Source: Robertmurraya siralis (lineage in GTDB: Bacteria > Bacillota > Bacilli > Bacillales > Cytobacillaceae). From it: a DNA stretch of 64,000 nt. Within the stretch, counting starts at the first letter, position 1, and every line of letters starts with the position of its first letter. This document shows positions 55,016 through 63,950 of the stretch, in pieces. Where the stretch lies: assembly GCF_005502275.1 (NCBI RefSeq), contig NZ_SWLZ01000001.1:186001-250000 (forward strand), read 5' to 3'. A program made the position numbers and the translations under genes. A model generated the notes under the pieces. That model did not search any database. It worked only from the letters and a program-made list of their open reading frames with translations, and was not told the origin of the DNA.

Positions 55016-55059
55016 ATCTTTTTGAATATAGAATAAAGAAATTTTTAAGGTGACTTACA

Positions 55060-55640
55060 ATGATGAGGAGAAATCAATCAAATGATAGAGCACAATTATC
55101 ACTTGCAGTAGCTGCTGATGCAGCTTATAAAACCCCAGCGATTGCGAACTTTCTATTAGAGAATCAAATGTTCCCTGTCCTTTCTTACACTCGTCCAAAA
55201 ACAAAAGATGGTTTCTTCCGAAAGCATGATTATGTGTATGATGAGTATGATGATTGTTATCTCTGCCTGCAAGTGCAGGTCTTCAAGTACACGACGACAA
55301 AGAAGGATATCGGCAATATAAATCAAATTCATCCATTTGTGCAGAATGTCCGTTTCTATCCCAGTGTACGGAAAGTAAAAACCATCAAAAACTTATACTG
55401 CGTCATATTTGGGAAGCTTACATAGAAGAGGCAGAACATCTACGTCACAACGATGAAATCAAACAGATATACGCGAAACGCAAGGAGACGATTGAACGTG
55501 CCTTTGCGGATGCGAAGGAAAAGCATGGTGTGCGATGGACAACCTGACGAGGTCTTAAAAACAAATCTATGCAGGCGATGCTTACGTTTGCTGCCATGAA
55601 CTTAAAGAAAATGGCCACTTGGACTTGGCAACCTGCTTGA
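55060..55640 (+). pseudogene. IS1182-type transposase remnant
   Basis: Three frames carry successive parts of one transposase C-terminus: first QSNDRAQLSLAVAADAAYKT and SYTRPKTKDGFFRKHDYVYDEYDD, then (after a frameshift near 55265) EGYRQYKSNSSICAECPFLSQCTESK and YAKRKETIERAFADAKEKHGVRWTT, then, after a TGA, RGLKNKSMQAMLTFAAMNLKKMATWTWQ. The N-terminal catalytic part is missing. IS1182 family elements have this His/Cys pattern and ending. Inactive; lies between inverted GC-rich repeats. Confidence 0.9.
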
Positions 55641-55657
55641 GTGAGTGCCAAACTCGT

Positions 55658-55787
55658 TGATTGGAGCGGAAGGCGCTTGACTCCTGGGGGAATAGCGTGA
55701 CAGCCGAGACCCCGCACGAGCATCCGCGAGGAGGAGGCTCGGCGCACGCCCCCCGGAAAGCAAGCGTCTGGAGAGGAAATCAACGTT
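55658..55787 (+). repeat. GC-rich dispersed repeat element, forward orientation
   Basis: About 130 bases beginning TTGATTGGAGCGGAAGG, with GACTCCTGGGGGAAT, CCGAGACCCCGC, GAGGAGGAGGCTCGGCGC and CCCGGAAAGCAAGCG, ending GGAGAGGAAATC. It is the counterpart of the reverse-oriented copy at 54.9 kb, so the IS remnant is bracketed by an inverted pair. Confidence 0.85.
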
Positions 55788-55809
55788 TTTAGCGCAATTC
55801 CAATCCAAA

Positions 55810-55893
55810 AATGACAAAATCCATCGATAGGGAGCCCTTTCGATGGATTTTGTCGACAGTCTAAAACGACTCTTCTATAGAGTCGTTTTTTTT
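55810..55893. terminator. Two hairpins, the second a duplicated terminator
   Basis: AAAATCCATCG/CGATGGATTTT (55816-55826 and 55840-55850) forms a first hairpin. The 29-base sequence at 55860-55888, identical to 54778-54806, forms the second, and is followed by TTTTTGGG; it can act as an intrinsic terminator. Confidence 0.75.
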
Positions 55894-56161
55894 GGGATCT
55901 GGGTAGAGTCTTAAATTTGAAAACGGGATGATAGGACCGGAAGGAGGAAATGAAGAGAGAGTAAAATCCGAATAGAGCCTTGATTGAACCGGTAGGAAGA
56001 AGCGCAAAGTTAGTTTAGTCCGAATAAAGCTTCGATTCAAGCTGGAACAAGGAAGAAAAGCAGTACCTTTGTCCACATAGAGCAACAACCCTGCGTAAAA
56101 TTGTTTAATGAAACAGAAAACCAAGTTCAATTTGCTTATCGCACTGAACGATGATGTAAAA
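55894..56161. repeat. Intergenic stretch with further AGTCCGAATAGAG-like repeats
   Basis: TCCGAATAGAG at 55967-55977 and AGTCCGAATAAAGC at 56017-56030 are near copies of the repeat at 15.1 kb. No gene seen. Confidence 0.5.
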
Positions 56162-56178
56162 AAATAATTTAATGATCA

Positions 56179-56207
56179 TTGACAAGGATAATGAAAAAAC
56201 ATATATT
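56179..56207 (+). promoter_or_regulatory. Sigma-A promoter of nhaC
   Basis: TTGACA (56179-56184), spacer of 17 bases, TATATT (56202-56207). The expected start is about 75 bases before the gene. Confidence 0.75.
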
Positions 56208-56290
56208 AAAATAGCAATATATACTTTAGTGCTAAAAAGCGTTTAAGTGCGAAAATGAACTTTCCAGTGAATGAATTTGGAGGATAAAAA

Positions 56291-57670
56291 ATGAATCAGG
56301 GAAAGCCGATTATACAATTAAAAACGCTAGAAGCGTTTATTATTATCGCTATAGTTTTAGTTGGAATAAGCGTTTCGATCATTCGCTACAATGCAGATCC
56401 CCACATCCCCATTGTTCTCGCAATATTTCTTTTGCTGTTCTTTGGGATTGTGAAAAAGGTACCGCTGAAAGAATTAGAAAATGGTATGATAGAAGGGGCA
56501 AAATCAGGTTTAGGCGCAGTTATGCTCTTTTTCTTTATTGGTATGCTTATCAGTAGCTGGATGGTGAGTGGGACGATCCCAACTTTCATCTTTTTAGCTT
56601 TAGAATTAGTAAGTGGACATTTTTTCTATAGTTTAGTCTTTATCGTGACAGCGGTTATTGGAATAAGTATCGGAAGCTCCTTAACTACAGCTGCAACACT
56701 TGGAGTGGCATTTATTGGTGTAAGCAGTGCGTTGGAGCTATCATTACCGATTACTGCAGGCGCTGTAATATCTGGTGCATTTTTCGGTGATAAAATGTCT
56801 CCGTTGTCTGATACTACTAATCTTGCATCAGTGGTTGTAAAGGTAGACTTATTTGAACATATTAAAAATATGCTGTGGACAACCATTCCCGCTTTTGTCA
56901 TTTCATTGGTTCTATTTACAATTCTATCGCCAAAGGAAATGCCGGTTAGTTTTGAGGAAATAATCAGTCTAAAAGAAACGTTGCAGCACCTTAATCTCGT
57001 TCACATTTATTCACTCCTGCCATTTTTCATTCTCGCTTTTTTAGCGATCAAGCGGACGTCAGCAATGATTACCTTATTATCTGGAATTGTTTCTTCTTTG
57101 CTTCTCGCTTTCTTAATACAGAAAGATTTGAATTTTAAAGGAATGCTGGAATTGTTGTTTTCAGGTTATACGATTGACAGTGGAGTTGAAGAAATTGATC
57201 GATTATTAAGTAGAGGCGGGATTGAAAGCATGTTATTTTCGATTTCGCTAGTGCTTCTCGCATTAGCACTGGGTGGCCTCTTGTTTAAGCTAGGTGTTAT
57301 CCCGGCTTTATTAAATGGCATGTCCAAGCTGCTTTACAAATTACCGACTCTTTATGCGACAACCGTGACAACTGCTGTCGGAATAAACTTCTTGGTTGGT
57401 GAGCAATATTTATCGATTCTTTTAACTGGAAATGCATTTATAAAGCCATTTAGGGAAGCTGGATTACACTTGAAAAATTTATCAAGAGTGCTGGAGGATG
57501 CAGGGACGGTTATTAATCCACTCGTTCCATGGGGGGTTTGTGGAATCTTTTTAACAACTGTGCTCGAGGTGCCTACAATAGAATACTTGCCTTTTGCATT
57601 CTTTTGCTTGCTATGTCCTGTGATAACACTATTCTACGGATTTACAGGATTAACGATTGTAAGGGAATGA
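56291..57670 (+). CDS. nhaC: Na+/H+ antiporter NhaC family
   Basis: 459 residues, about 11-12 helices. Landmarks: GAKSGLGAVMLFFFIGMLISSWMVSGTIP, GISIGSSLTTAATLGVAFIGV, ISGAFFGDKMSPLSDTTNLAS, the conserved NhaC block with the acidic residue, and GVGINFLVGEQY-type segment (VGINFLVGEQYLSILL). It exchanges cytoplasmic Na+ (or malate/lactate in MleN relatives) for protons. TTGGAGGATAA precedes the start. It is alone, with a good promoter and a terminator. Confidence 0.9.
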   Translation: MNQGKPIIQLKTLEAFIIIAIVLVGISVSIIRYNADPHIPIVLAIFLLLFFGIVKKVPLKELENGMIEGAKSGLGAVMLFFFIGMLISSWMVSGTIPTFIFLALELVSGHFFYSLVFIVTAVIGISIGSSLTTAATLGVAFIGVSSALELSLPITAGAVISGAFFGDKMSPLSDTTNLASVVVKVDLFEHIKNMLWTTIPAFVISLVLFTILSPKEMPVSFEEIISLKETLQHLNLVHIYSLLPFFILAFLAIKRTSAMITLLSGIVSSLLLAFLIQKDLNFKGMLELLFSGYTIDSGVEEIDRLLSRGGIESMLFSISLVLLALALGGLLFKLGVIPALLNGMSKLLYKLPTLYATTVTTAVGINFLVGEQYLSILLTGNAFIKPFREAGLHLKNLSRVLEDAGTVINPLVPWGVCGIFLTTVLEVPTIEYLPFAFFCLLCPVITLFYGFTGLTIVRE

Positions 57671-57674
57671 TTAG

Positions 57675-57731
57675 AAAACAGCTGATTTGTGTTCGAGTGG
57701 AGCTAACGACACATAATCGGCTGTTTTTTTA
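57675..57731 (+). terminator. Terminator after nhaC
   Basis: AAACAGC...GATTTGTGT pairs with ACACATAATCGGCTGTTT, followed by TTTTTAT. Confidence 0.88.
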
Positions 57732-58110
57732 TGGTTTAGAAATGAACTGTGGATTATACATTAAAAGAGTGTAACCAGTCCCTCACAAAGTGCCAACGTT
57801 TACAAACTTCAGATCCCATTACAAACTTGAATTTTTACAGCCTCTGAATAAGCCAAGTGAAGGTGATTAAACTGCAAGTTTTCTTTAGTACAAGAACATT
57901 TAGCATTTGGATAGCGAAGAACGCGAAGGAAAACGATTTGATTCATCCTCGCATTATGAAGGGCAATTGCTGTCACAGCGTTATGGAATTCAAAGATTTC
58001 TCTTCACTTGCATCCAAAAAATGACTTCTATATAGTAAGATGTAGCTTTCGTCCTTATTATTAGCTTTTTCTTACCATATTTAGTTTTGATTACGAGAGG
58101 GGCTTTGTCA
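57732..58110. other. Intergenic region, possible short decayed frame
   Basis: A frame from about 57855 to 58022 (roughly 55 codons, hydrophilic, no good ribosome site) can be read, ending in SLASKK. No homology is recognised. The rest looks non-coding. Confidence 0.35.
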
Positions 58111-61100
58111 TTGAAAATTAGTAATTTTTCGATTAAACGTCCAGTTTTTACACTTGTAACAATGCTTCTAGTCATTATTCTTGGAGCAGTATCATTATCG
58201 AATATTCCATTAAAGCTGATTCCTGATATTAATCCTCCAATTGGTGTTGTTGTGACTTCCTATGAAGGGGCAAGCCCAGAAGAGGTCATGGAGAAGGTAA
58301 CGAGACCCCTTGAGCGAACATTAGCAACACTTCCTGGAATAAAGACGATGATGTCTACGTCTCAGGAAGGGAATAATTTAATTTTGCTGGAATTTTCGTG
58401 GACTTCTAATATTGATGACGTTCAAAGTGACGTTATCGAAAGATTGGATCGTGCTGTTCTTCCAGAAGATGTTGGAAAACCTCGGTTTATGAAGTTTGAT
58501 CCGTCACAGCTTCCAGTTATACAGCTTTCACTTAGCTCTGATACAGATCAAGAGAGCTTGCGAGAATTGGCTGACCAGCTTCAACTGGAACTTTCAAAAG
58601 TTGAAGGAGTAGCGAGTGTAAACCTTTCTGGTACGACTGTTAAAGAGGTAAGGGTGGAGCTCGATCAGGAAAAATTGAAGGAGCATGGCCTAAGTCAGGC
58701 GGATATCGTCGATGTAATCCGCTCTAATGACATCTCAATGCCAGGAGACACGCTTTTAACCGAAGGGAAAGAACTAACAACTAGAATTATCAGCTCTTTA
58801 GATTCAGTTGACACGTTAAAGAATCTTACCGTGACGGTGAATCGACAAAATGGTGAAAAGGTTGCTCTATCTCAAGTAAGCAGCGTTGAAATTGTCAATG
58901 CAGATGATCGAACAATAACAAGAACGAATGAGAAGCCTTCTGTTTTGTTAAGTGTCATGCAGCAATCGGACGCCAATACGGCGGCTGTTTCGAAAAGTTT
59001 TACAGAAGAGTTAGGTAAACTCCTTGAAAGGGAAAGGTTTGAAGGTATTGAATCAGATGTTCTCTTTGACCAAGGTGATTATATTCAACTGGCGATTAAT
59101 AATATAACGATGACATTGATCATGGGCGGCATATTAGCCATGATTGTGCTGTTTTTCTTTTTGCGAAGTGTGAAAAGCCCGTTAATTATTGGAGTGGCGA
59201 TTCCTTACTCTGTGATTGTCACATTTGTACTTATGTATTTTTCTCATTTCACCTTAAATATTATGACTTTAGGTGGTCTTGCATTAGGAATCGGAATGCT
59301 TGTGGATAACGCAATTGTTGTAATAGAAAATATATACCGCCATTTATCGATGGGCAAGGAGCCGAAAGAGGCAGCAAGAGATGGGGCAAAGGAAGTCGGT
59401 CCGGCGATTATCGCTTCTACTTTAACGACGATATCAGTATTTTTACCAGTTATATTTATCACTGGGATTATCGGTGAATTGTTTACAGAATTTGCTTTGA
59501 CGATATCATTTAGTTTGTTCGCGTCATTAGTTGTTGCGTTAACGGTTGTTCCAATGCTGGCAAGCAGATGGCTAAAAGAGCCAAAATATAATGTAGAAGA
59601 AAAAAGGCAGCATTCATCTTCAATGAAATGGTTGGAAAAGTCGATAAAATGGGCATTGCGTCATCGTGCTGTCGTTCTGCTTGTCAGCCTACTCATTTTA
59701 GGTGTTGGCGGCTACGGCTTAACAACGGTGGGAACACAGTTTATTCCGAGTACAGACGAAGGGTATTTCACGGTTCGAGTGGAATTAGAAAATGGAGCAG
59801 CACTAACTGAAACAGAAAAAGTGATCGGTGCAATTGAAGAAAAATTCGTTGCTCACGATGAGGTTGAGACCTACGTCAGTTTAATTGGAACTACACAAGA
59901 AGGAGCTTTCAGAGGAACTAAAAATGCTAATATGGCAGAACTTTATGTAAAAATGAAGGATTTAGAAGAGCGTGAGATTTCGACTTTTGATTTTGTTGAT
60001 GAGATCAAAAGAGATGTAGAAAGAACGGCACATTCGCTCAATGATACAGCGGAAATTTCCTTTAAGCTTCAATCTTCCACTGGCTCTAGTCCAAATACGC
60101 TGACTTTCAGTGTAAGAGATTTAGATGAAGGGCGCTTGAATGAGTCGGTTGAACGTATTTATGATGCTCTTGCAGGATTAGATGATGTAACCGAGCTAAC
60201 AACAGACAGAATGGAGGAACTTGAAGAAATAAAGCTGACAGTTGACCGGGAAAAAGCTTTTGATGAAGGCTTGCTCCCCGCTCAAATTGCCATGATTGTC
60301 AATGATGTGACACGGGGCAGCCAAGCTACGCAAATGGTTGATGAGACAGGGGATATTTATGGTGTCTTTGTTGAATATGATTCAGAAATCACTCAGGATT
60401 TAGAGCAACTAGAAGGTCTTTTAATCAAAAAGCCAGATGGTCAATATATTACACTGGATCAGGTTGTCACAATTGAAAGAGGAAAAGGACCGGTTCATAT
60501 TCAAAGAATCAACCAACAAAATGCTGTCCAGTTTACGGTAAAATATAAAAATACGACGAATCTAGGAGATATGTCCAAAGAGGTTGATCAGAAAATTGCT
60601 GATCTTGATTTAGATGGAGAAACAGAAATTGTATACAGCGGTGACAGAGATTTATTAGAATCAACAATGGATGATTTATTTATGGCACTTGCTTTAGCGA
60701 TTGTATTAATTTACATTGTCATGGCGGCTCAGTTTGAGTCATTAAAATATCCATTAGTTATATTATTTACTGTACCATTAATGGTTATTGGTGTTGCCAT
60801 CGCTTTGATATTAACAGAAACTCCGATTGGACTAACAGCGATGATCGGCATTATTGTGCTTGCTGGAATTGTTGTTAATAATGCTATCGTGATTGTAGAT
60901 TATATTAATCAGAAGAAGGAAAAAGGGCTAAAAACCTATGAGGCTATCATCGTCGCTGTAAAAGATCGGGTGAGGCCGATACTGATGACGGCGGTAACAA
61001 CGATTTTAGGGTTAATTCCATTGGCGATTGGGATTGGAGAAGGTGCAGAAATTATGCAGCCGATGGGAATTGTTGTTATCGGTGGGCTTATTAGCAGTAC

Positions 61101-61398
61101 TTTGCTGACCCTATTTATTATCCCGATTGTTTATAGCTTTTTCGATAAGGAAACAAGAAGATTAAATAAAATGTATGCTACACCTGAAGGTCACTTAATT
61201 CCGGCCTATTTGTTAGAAAAAAGAGTTGAAATGGAAGAAGAGATGACAGAAGGGGAAGAACAGTATCCGAGTACAGATTCGGGAAAATACAGTAAAGCGG
61301 ATATGGCCTCAATGCTGGAAGAACTGTTAAAGCTCGTTCATGAGAGTGGCAAAGATGAACAAAAGGATGAAAAAAATGACCAAAAGGAAGGGCGTTAA
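58111..61398 (+). CDS. swrC: RND family efflux transporter, SwrC type
   Basis: 1095 residues with the RND architecture: a first helix at about 12-32, a large extracellular loop, helices including GGLALGIGMLVDNAIVVIENIYRH (about 400-420) and a second loop, then six more helices ending near 1035. The conserved Asp of the proton relay lies in the MLVDNAIVVIENI segment, and VVNNAIVIVDYINQ in the second half. In B. subtilis SwrC (YerP) exports surfactin. No membrane-fusion or outer-membrane gene is adjacent, as expected for a Gram-positive RND. The TTG start has GAGAGGGGC eight bases ahead. The C-terminal 60 residues are charged and variable. Confidence 0.9.
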   Translation: MKISNFSIKRPVFTLVTMLLVIILGAVSLSNIPLKLIPDINPPIGVVVTSYEGASPEEVMEKVTRPLERTLATLPGIKTMMSTSQEGNNLILLEFSWTSNIDDVQSDVIERLDRAVLPEDVGKPRFMKFDPSQLPVIQLSLSSDTDQESLRELADQLQLELSKVEGVASVNLSGTTVKEVRVELDQEKLKEHGLSQADIVDVIRSNDISMPGDTLLTEGKELTTRIISSLDSVDTLKNLTVTVNRQNGEKVALSQVSSVEIVNADDRTITRTNEKPSVLLSVMQQSDANTAAVSKSFTEELGKLLERERFEGIESDVLFDQGDYIQLAINNITMTLIMGGILAMIVLFFFLRSVKSPLIIGVAIPYSVIVTFVLMYFSHFTLNIMTLGGLALGIGMLVDNAIVVIENIYRHLSMGKEPKEAARDGAKEVGPAIIASTLTTISVFLPVIFITGIIGELFTEFALTISFSLFASLVVALTVVPMLASRWLKEPKYNVEEKRQHSSSMKWLEKSIKWALRHRAVVLLVSLLILGVGGYGLTTVGTQFIPSTDEGYFTVRVELENGAALTETEKVIGAIEEKFVAHDEVETYVSLIGTTQEGAFRGTKNANMAELYVKMKDLEEREISTFDFVDEIKRDVERTAHSLNDTAEISFKLQSSTGSSPNTLTFSVRDLDEGRLNESVERIYDALAGLDDVTELTTDRMEELEEIKLTVDREKAFDEGLLPAQIAMIVNDVTRGSQATQMVDETGDIYGVFVEYDSEITQDLEQLEGLLIKKPDGQYITLDQVVTIERGKGPVHIQRINQQNAVQFTVKYKNTTNLGDMSKEVDQKIADLDLDGETEIVYSGDRDLLESTMDDLFMALALAIVLIYIVMAAQFESLKYPLVILFTVPLMVIGVAIALILTETPIGLTAMIGIIVLAGIVVNNAIVIVDYINQKKEKGLKTYEAIIVAVKDRVRPILMTAVTTILGLIPLAIGIGEGAEIMQPMGIVVIGGLISSTLLTLFIIPIVYSFFDKETRRLNKMYATPEGHLIPAYLLEKRVEMEEEMTEGEEQYPSTDSGKYSKADMASMLEELLKLVHESGKDEQKDEKNDQKEGR

Positions 61399-61500
61399 TA
61401 GAGCTGATATTATGAATTCAAGGCGATTGAAAGTGCTATACCATCCTTAGAAAATTTGAACTGTCTCTAAAAGATCAAACCTAATTTAAGCAAATTCTTA

Positions 61501-61534
61501 GATCTGAGTCCAGAATACTGGGCTCAGATCTTTT
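61501..61534 (+). terminator. Terminator downstream of swrC
   Basis: GATCTGAGTCC (61501-61511) pairs with GGGCTCAGATC (61520-61530), one G-U, followed by TTTTC. Confidence 0.85.
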
Positions 61535-61828
61535 CATTATTCAAAGAGGAGTTAATATCTATTCCAATACTCGAGAAGGAGCAATCAGTCACTGTCTTTA
61601 GGGCTAGAATGAAAGTGCAAAGGGGAGTTCTTGCTCCCTCCTGGCGACGATTAAAAAAGATCAGAAAGGGTCTTCTTTTTTACAGAAAGGCTTTTTTTGC
61701 TAAGTGATATTTTTCTAAAATATGTAGTTCACTGGGGGTTAAACCAAGGCTTCCCACGCCTTTTAAGTGATGCTGAAAAGACATGAACAAAATGGCAACA
61801 CCGACATATACAATACCTGCAGAAAATT

Positions 61829-61859
61829 AACCCCCATAAATATGAATAGACTCTCCGTA
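61829..61859 (+). promoter_or_regulatory. Candidate SigI-type promoter upstream of sigI
   Basis: AACCCCC (61829-61835) followed after 20 bases by CGTA (61856-61859) resembles the ACCCCC/CGWA elements reported for SigI. SigI is autoregulated in B. subtilis. The spacing is not certain to be right; the match may be fortuitous. Confidence 0.35.
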
Positions 61860-62053
61860 TCTTTATATTAACAGTGGCCACTCAAATTTTAGAGGGGGAA
61901 AAACGATAATTAATAGTATTAATTTTTGATAAAAAGCCAACAATGATAAATCTCTTACCCAAAAATCACAGAATAAATTTCCAAATTCTTACCCTTAAAA
62001 AATAGATCGTCATAGCGTAATATATTATATGTGATCAAAGAGGGGTGAGACTG

Positions 62054-62797
62054 TTGTTTGGCTTAATATTCATGGCAAAAAAGAAAAAGCAATCACTAGA
62101 AGAAATTGTACAATCCATTCAGCAGGGTGATCATAGTTTAGAAAATGAATTGATCGAAACATATAAACCCTTTGTTGCAAAATCAGTATCATCTATTTGT
62201 AAGCGGTATATTACAGAAACGGATGATGAATTTAGTATTGGATTAATAGCATTTAATGAAGCTATCCAAAAATATGACCCTTCCAAAGGAAGATCTCTTT
62301 TGAGCTTTGCTGATATATTAATTAAGCGAAAAGTGATTGATTATATTCGTTCGCAGGCAAAATATAAAAATATAAGTCTTGAAATAAATGATGAATTCGA
62401 AGAAGACAGTCAGCATTCATCGATAGAGGCTCAACTATCTATTGATGAATTTCATAGAAAAATGGAAGCAGAATATCGAAAAAGTGAAATTATTCAGTTT
62501 GCCGGCATCTTACAACAATACGATCTCTCTTTTGATGAACTTGTAAAAAATTCGCCAAAGCATGCTGATGCTAGAAAAAATGCCATGAAAGTGGCGCAAA
62601 CGCTAGTAGAACAAGCAGAACTTAAACAATATTTGCTTGAAAAAAAGAAACTGCCGATTAAGCAACTTGAAGAAACCGTTAAGGTAAGCAGAAAAACAAT
62701 TGAAAGAAACCGTAAATACATTATAGCGATTTCCTTAATATTGCTCGGGGATTACTTATATTTAAGAGATTATATAAAAGGGGTGTTGGAAACGTGA
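62054..62797 (+). CDS. sigI: RNA polymerase sigma factor SigI
   Basis: 247 residues, close to B. subtilis SigI (251). Region 2 reads KPFVAKSVSSICKRYITETDDEFSIGLIAFNEAIQKYDPSKGRSLLSFADILIKRKVIDYIR; a C-terminal DNA-binding domain includes LPIKQLEETVKVSRKTIERNRKYIIAISLIL. It directs heat and cell-wall stress transcription in Bacillus and is held by RsgI. AGAGGGGTGAG precedes the TTG; GTG at 62045 overlaps that site and ATG at 62072 is too far in. Its end overlaps rsgI by four bases. Confidence 0.92.
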   Translation: MFGLIFMAKKKKQSLEEIVQSIQQGDHSLENELIETYKPFVAKSVSSICKRYITETDDEFSIGLIAFNEAIQKYDPSKGRSLLSFADILIKRKVIDYIRSQAKYKNISLEINDEFEEDSQHSSIEAQLSIDEFHRKMEAEYRKSEIIQFAGILQQYDLSFDELVKNSPKHADARKNAMKVAQTLVEQAELKQYLLEKKKLPIKQLEETVKVSRKTIERNRKYIIAISLILLGDYLYLRDYIKGVLET

Positions 62798-63909
62798 AAA
62801 CGGGTATTATTATGGATAAAGATGGACGTTTTTTAACATTGCTAACCCCTGATGGTGAATTTTTAAAAGTTTCAAGCGATGGAGTGCATCATGACATAGG
62901 TGACGAAATCCCGATCCCTGTTCTTGAGGAAGAAAAAAGCTCACCTTTTGCTTTTTGGCAAAGGTTAAAAAGAAAATCCGTTGTAGCATTGGCAATCGCT
63001 TGTTTATTTTTGCTCTTTGCCTTTTTTCCGTTAAATCAAAATCAAGTATATGCATATATGAGCATTGATGTGAATCCGAGCATAGAGCTTGGCTTTAATA
63101 AAAATTTAAAGGTAATTGAACTGATTCCTTATAATGAAGAGGGCAAGAAGATCATCGAAGAATTGGGAGACTGGAAGCTTAAAGGCATTCATGAGGTGGC
63201 AGACAGTATTTTAAATACAATTAAAAGCAAGGGCTATTTAAAAAAAGAGCAGGAGATTGTCATTAGTACAGTTCATATTGCTGAATCTAAACAAGAGGCT
63301 GATCAAGAAATTGAAAAGACCATTAGTGATTTAGAAAAAACAATTTCAGAAGAACATGCAAAAGTCACTTCTTATGAGGCTACTGTTAAAGAACGGGATC
63401 AGGCGATTGAAAATGGAGTTACGCCGGGGAAATTAATTTCAGAACAGAAAAAAACGACGACTAAAGAGATGAATCAAAGAAAAAAACCGAAAAAAGAATT
63501 TAAAAAAGAGCTAAAAGGAAATCGATCAAACTCAAAAACTCCGACTAGAAATGGAGAGGAAATTAAAAAAACTAAAGAGCAAAAAGTGATAAATAAAGAA
63601 ACAAAAAAACAAAATGAGAATGGATATAAGCAAGTTAAGGAAAAACAAAAGGAAAAAGGTAATTCTGCTCATAAAAGACAGTACAAAGAAAATGGCAAGA
63701 GTGAAAAGAGCAAGTTGCATAAAAATAATCAACAGCATCAACAGATGAAGAACAGCAAAAGCCAGCACAAAAATAATAAAAAGCATAATAATCAAAATAA
63801 GAATAAAAAGAACAATAATCAAAATAACCACCAAAATAAGAATAAAAAGCATAATAATCAGAAAAACAATAACCAAAAACAATTTATCAATGATAGGCAC
63901 TACCGTTGA
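62794..63909 (+). CDS. rsgI: Anti-sigma I factor RsgI
   Basis: 371 residues: an N-terminal cytoplasmic anti-sigma domain (about 1-50, MDKDGRFLTLLTPDGEFLKV), one membrane helix (about 62-80), an extracellular domain with the self-cleavage site in SIDVNPSIELG (Asn94-Pro95), and a region to about 215. The last 150 residues are extremely rich in Lys, Asn, Gln and His (KNNN, QNKNKK type repeats), probably disordered and able to bind wall polymers. The start overlaps the sigI stop. It inhibits SigI until a membrane signal triggers proteolysis. Confidence 0.92.
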   Translation: MKTGIIMDKDGRFLTLLTPDGEFLKVSSDGVHHDIGDEIPIPVLEEEKSSPFAFWQRLKRKSVVALAIACLFLLFAFFPLNQNQVYAYMSIDVNPSIELGFNKNLKVIELIPYNEEGKKIIEELGDWKLKGIHEVADSILNTIKSKGYLKKEQEIVISTVHIAESKQEADQEIEKTISDLEKTISEEHAKVTSYEATVKERDQAIENGVTPGKLISEQKKTTTKEMNQRKKPKKEFKKELKGNRSNSKTPTRNGEEIKKTKEQKVINKETKKQNENGYKQVKEKQKEKGNSAHKRQYKENGKSEKSKLHKNNQQHQQMKNSKSQHKNNKKHNNQNKNKKNNNQNNHQNKNKKHNNQKNNNQKQFINDRHYR

Positions 63910-63918
63910 ATTAAAAAT

Positions 63919-63950
63919 GAGTCCGACAAAATTTGTCGGACTTATTTCCA
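63919..63950 (+). terminator. Terminator after rsgI
   Basis: GTCCGACAAA (63921-63930) pairs with TTTGTCGGAC (63932-63941), followed by TTATTTCC. Weak T-run. Confidence 0.8.

Larger units (their letters stand above)
61399..62053. other. Long intergenic region between swrC and sigI
   Basis: About 650 bases. Holds a terminator (61501-61534), a weaker hairpin near 61653-61682 (AAAAAAGATC with GGTCTTCTTTTTT), a reverse-strand copy of the ATATGTCGGT repeat (61796-61809), and a possible SigI promoter. No gene seen. Confidence 0.55.

Noticed and set aside
57855-58022. 55-codon frame between nhaC and swrC
   Set aside because: No credible ribosome site and no recognised motif; kept only as a note in the intergenic entry.
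63701-63890. A-rich short repeats near the end of rsgI resembling a repeat array
   Set aside because: They are irregular, lie within a coding frame, and have no constant repeat-spacer spacing, so they are not a CRISPR array.
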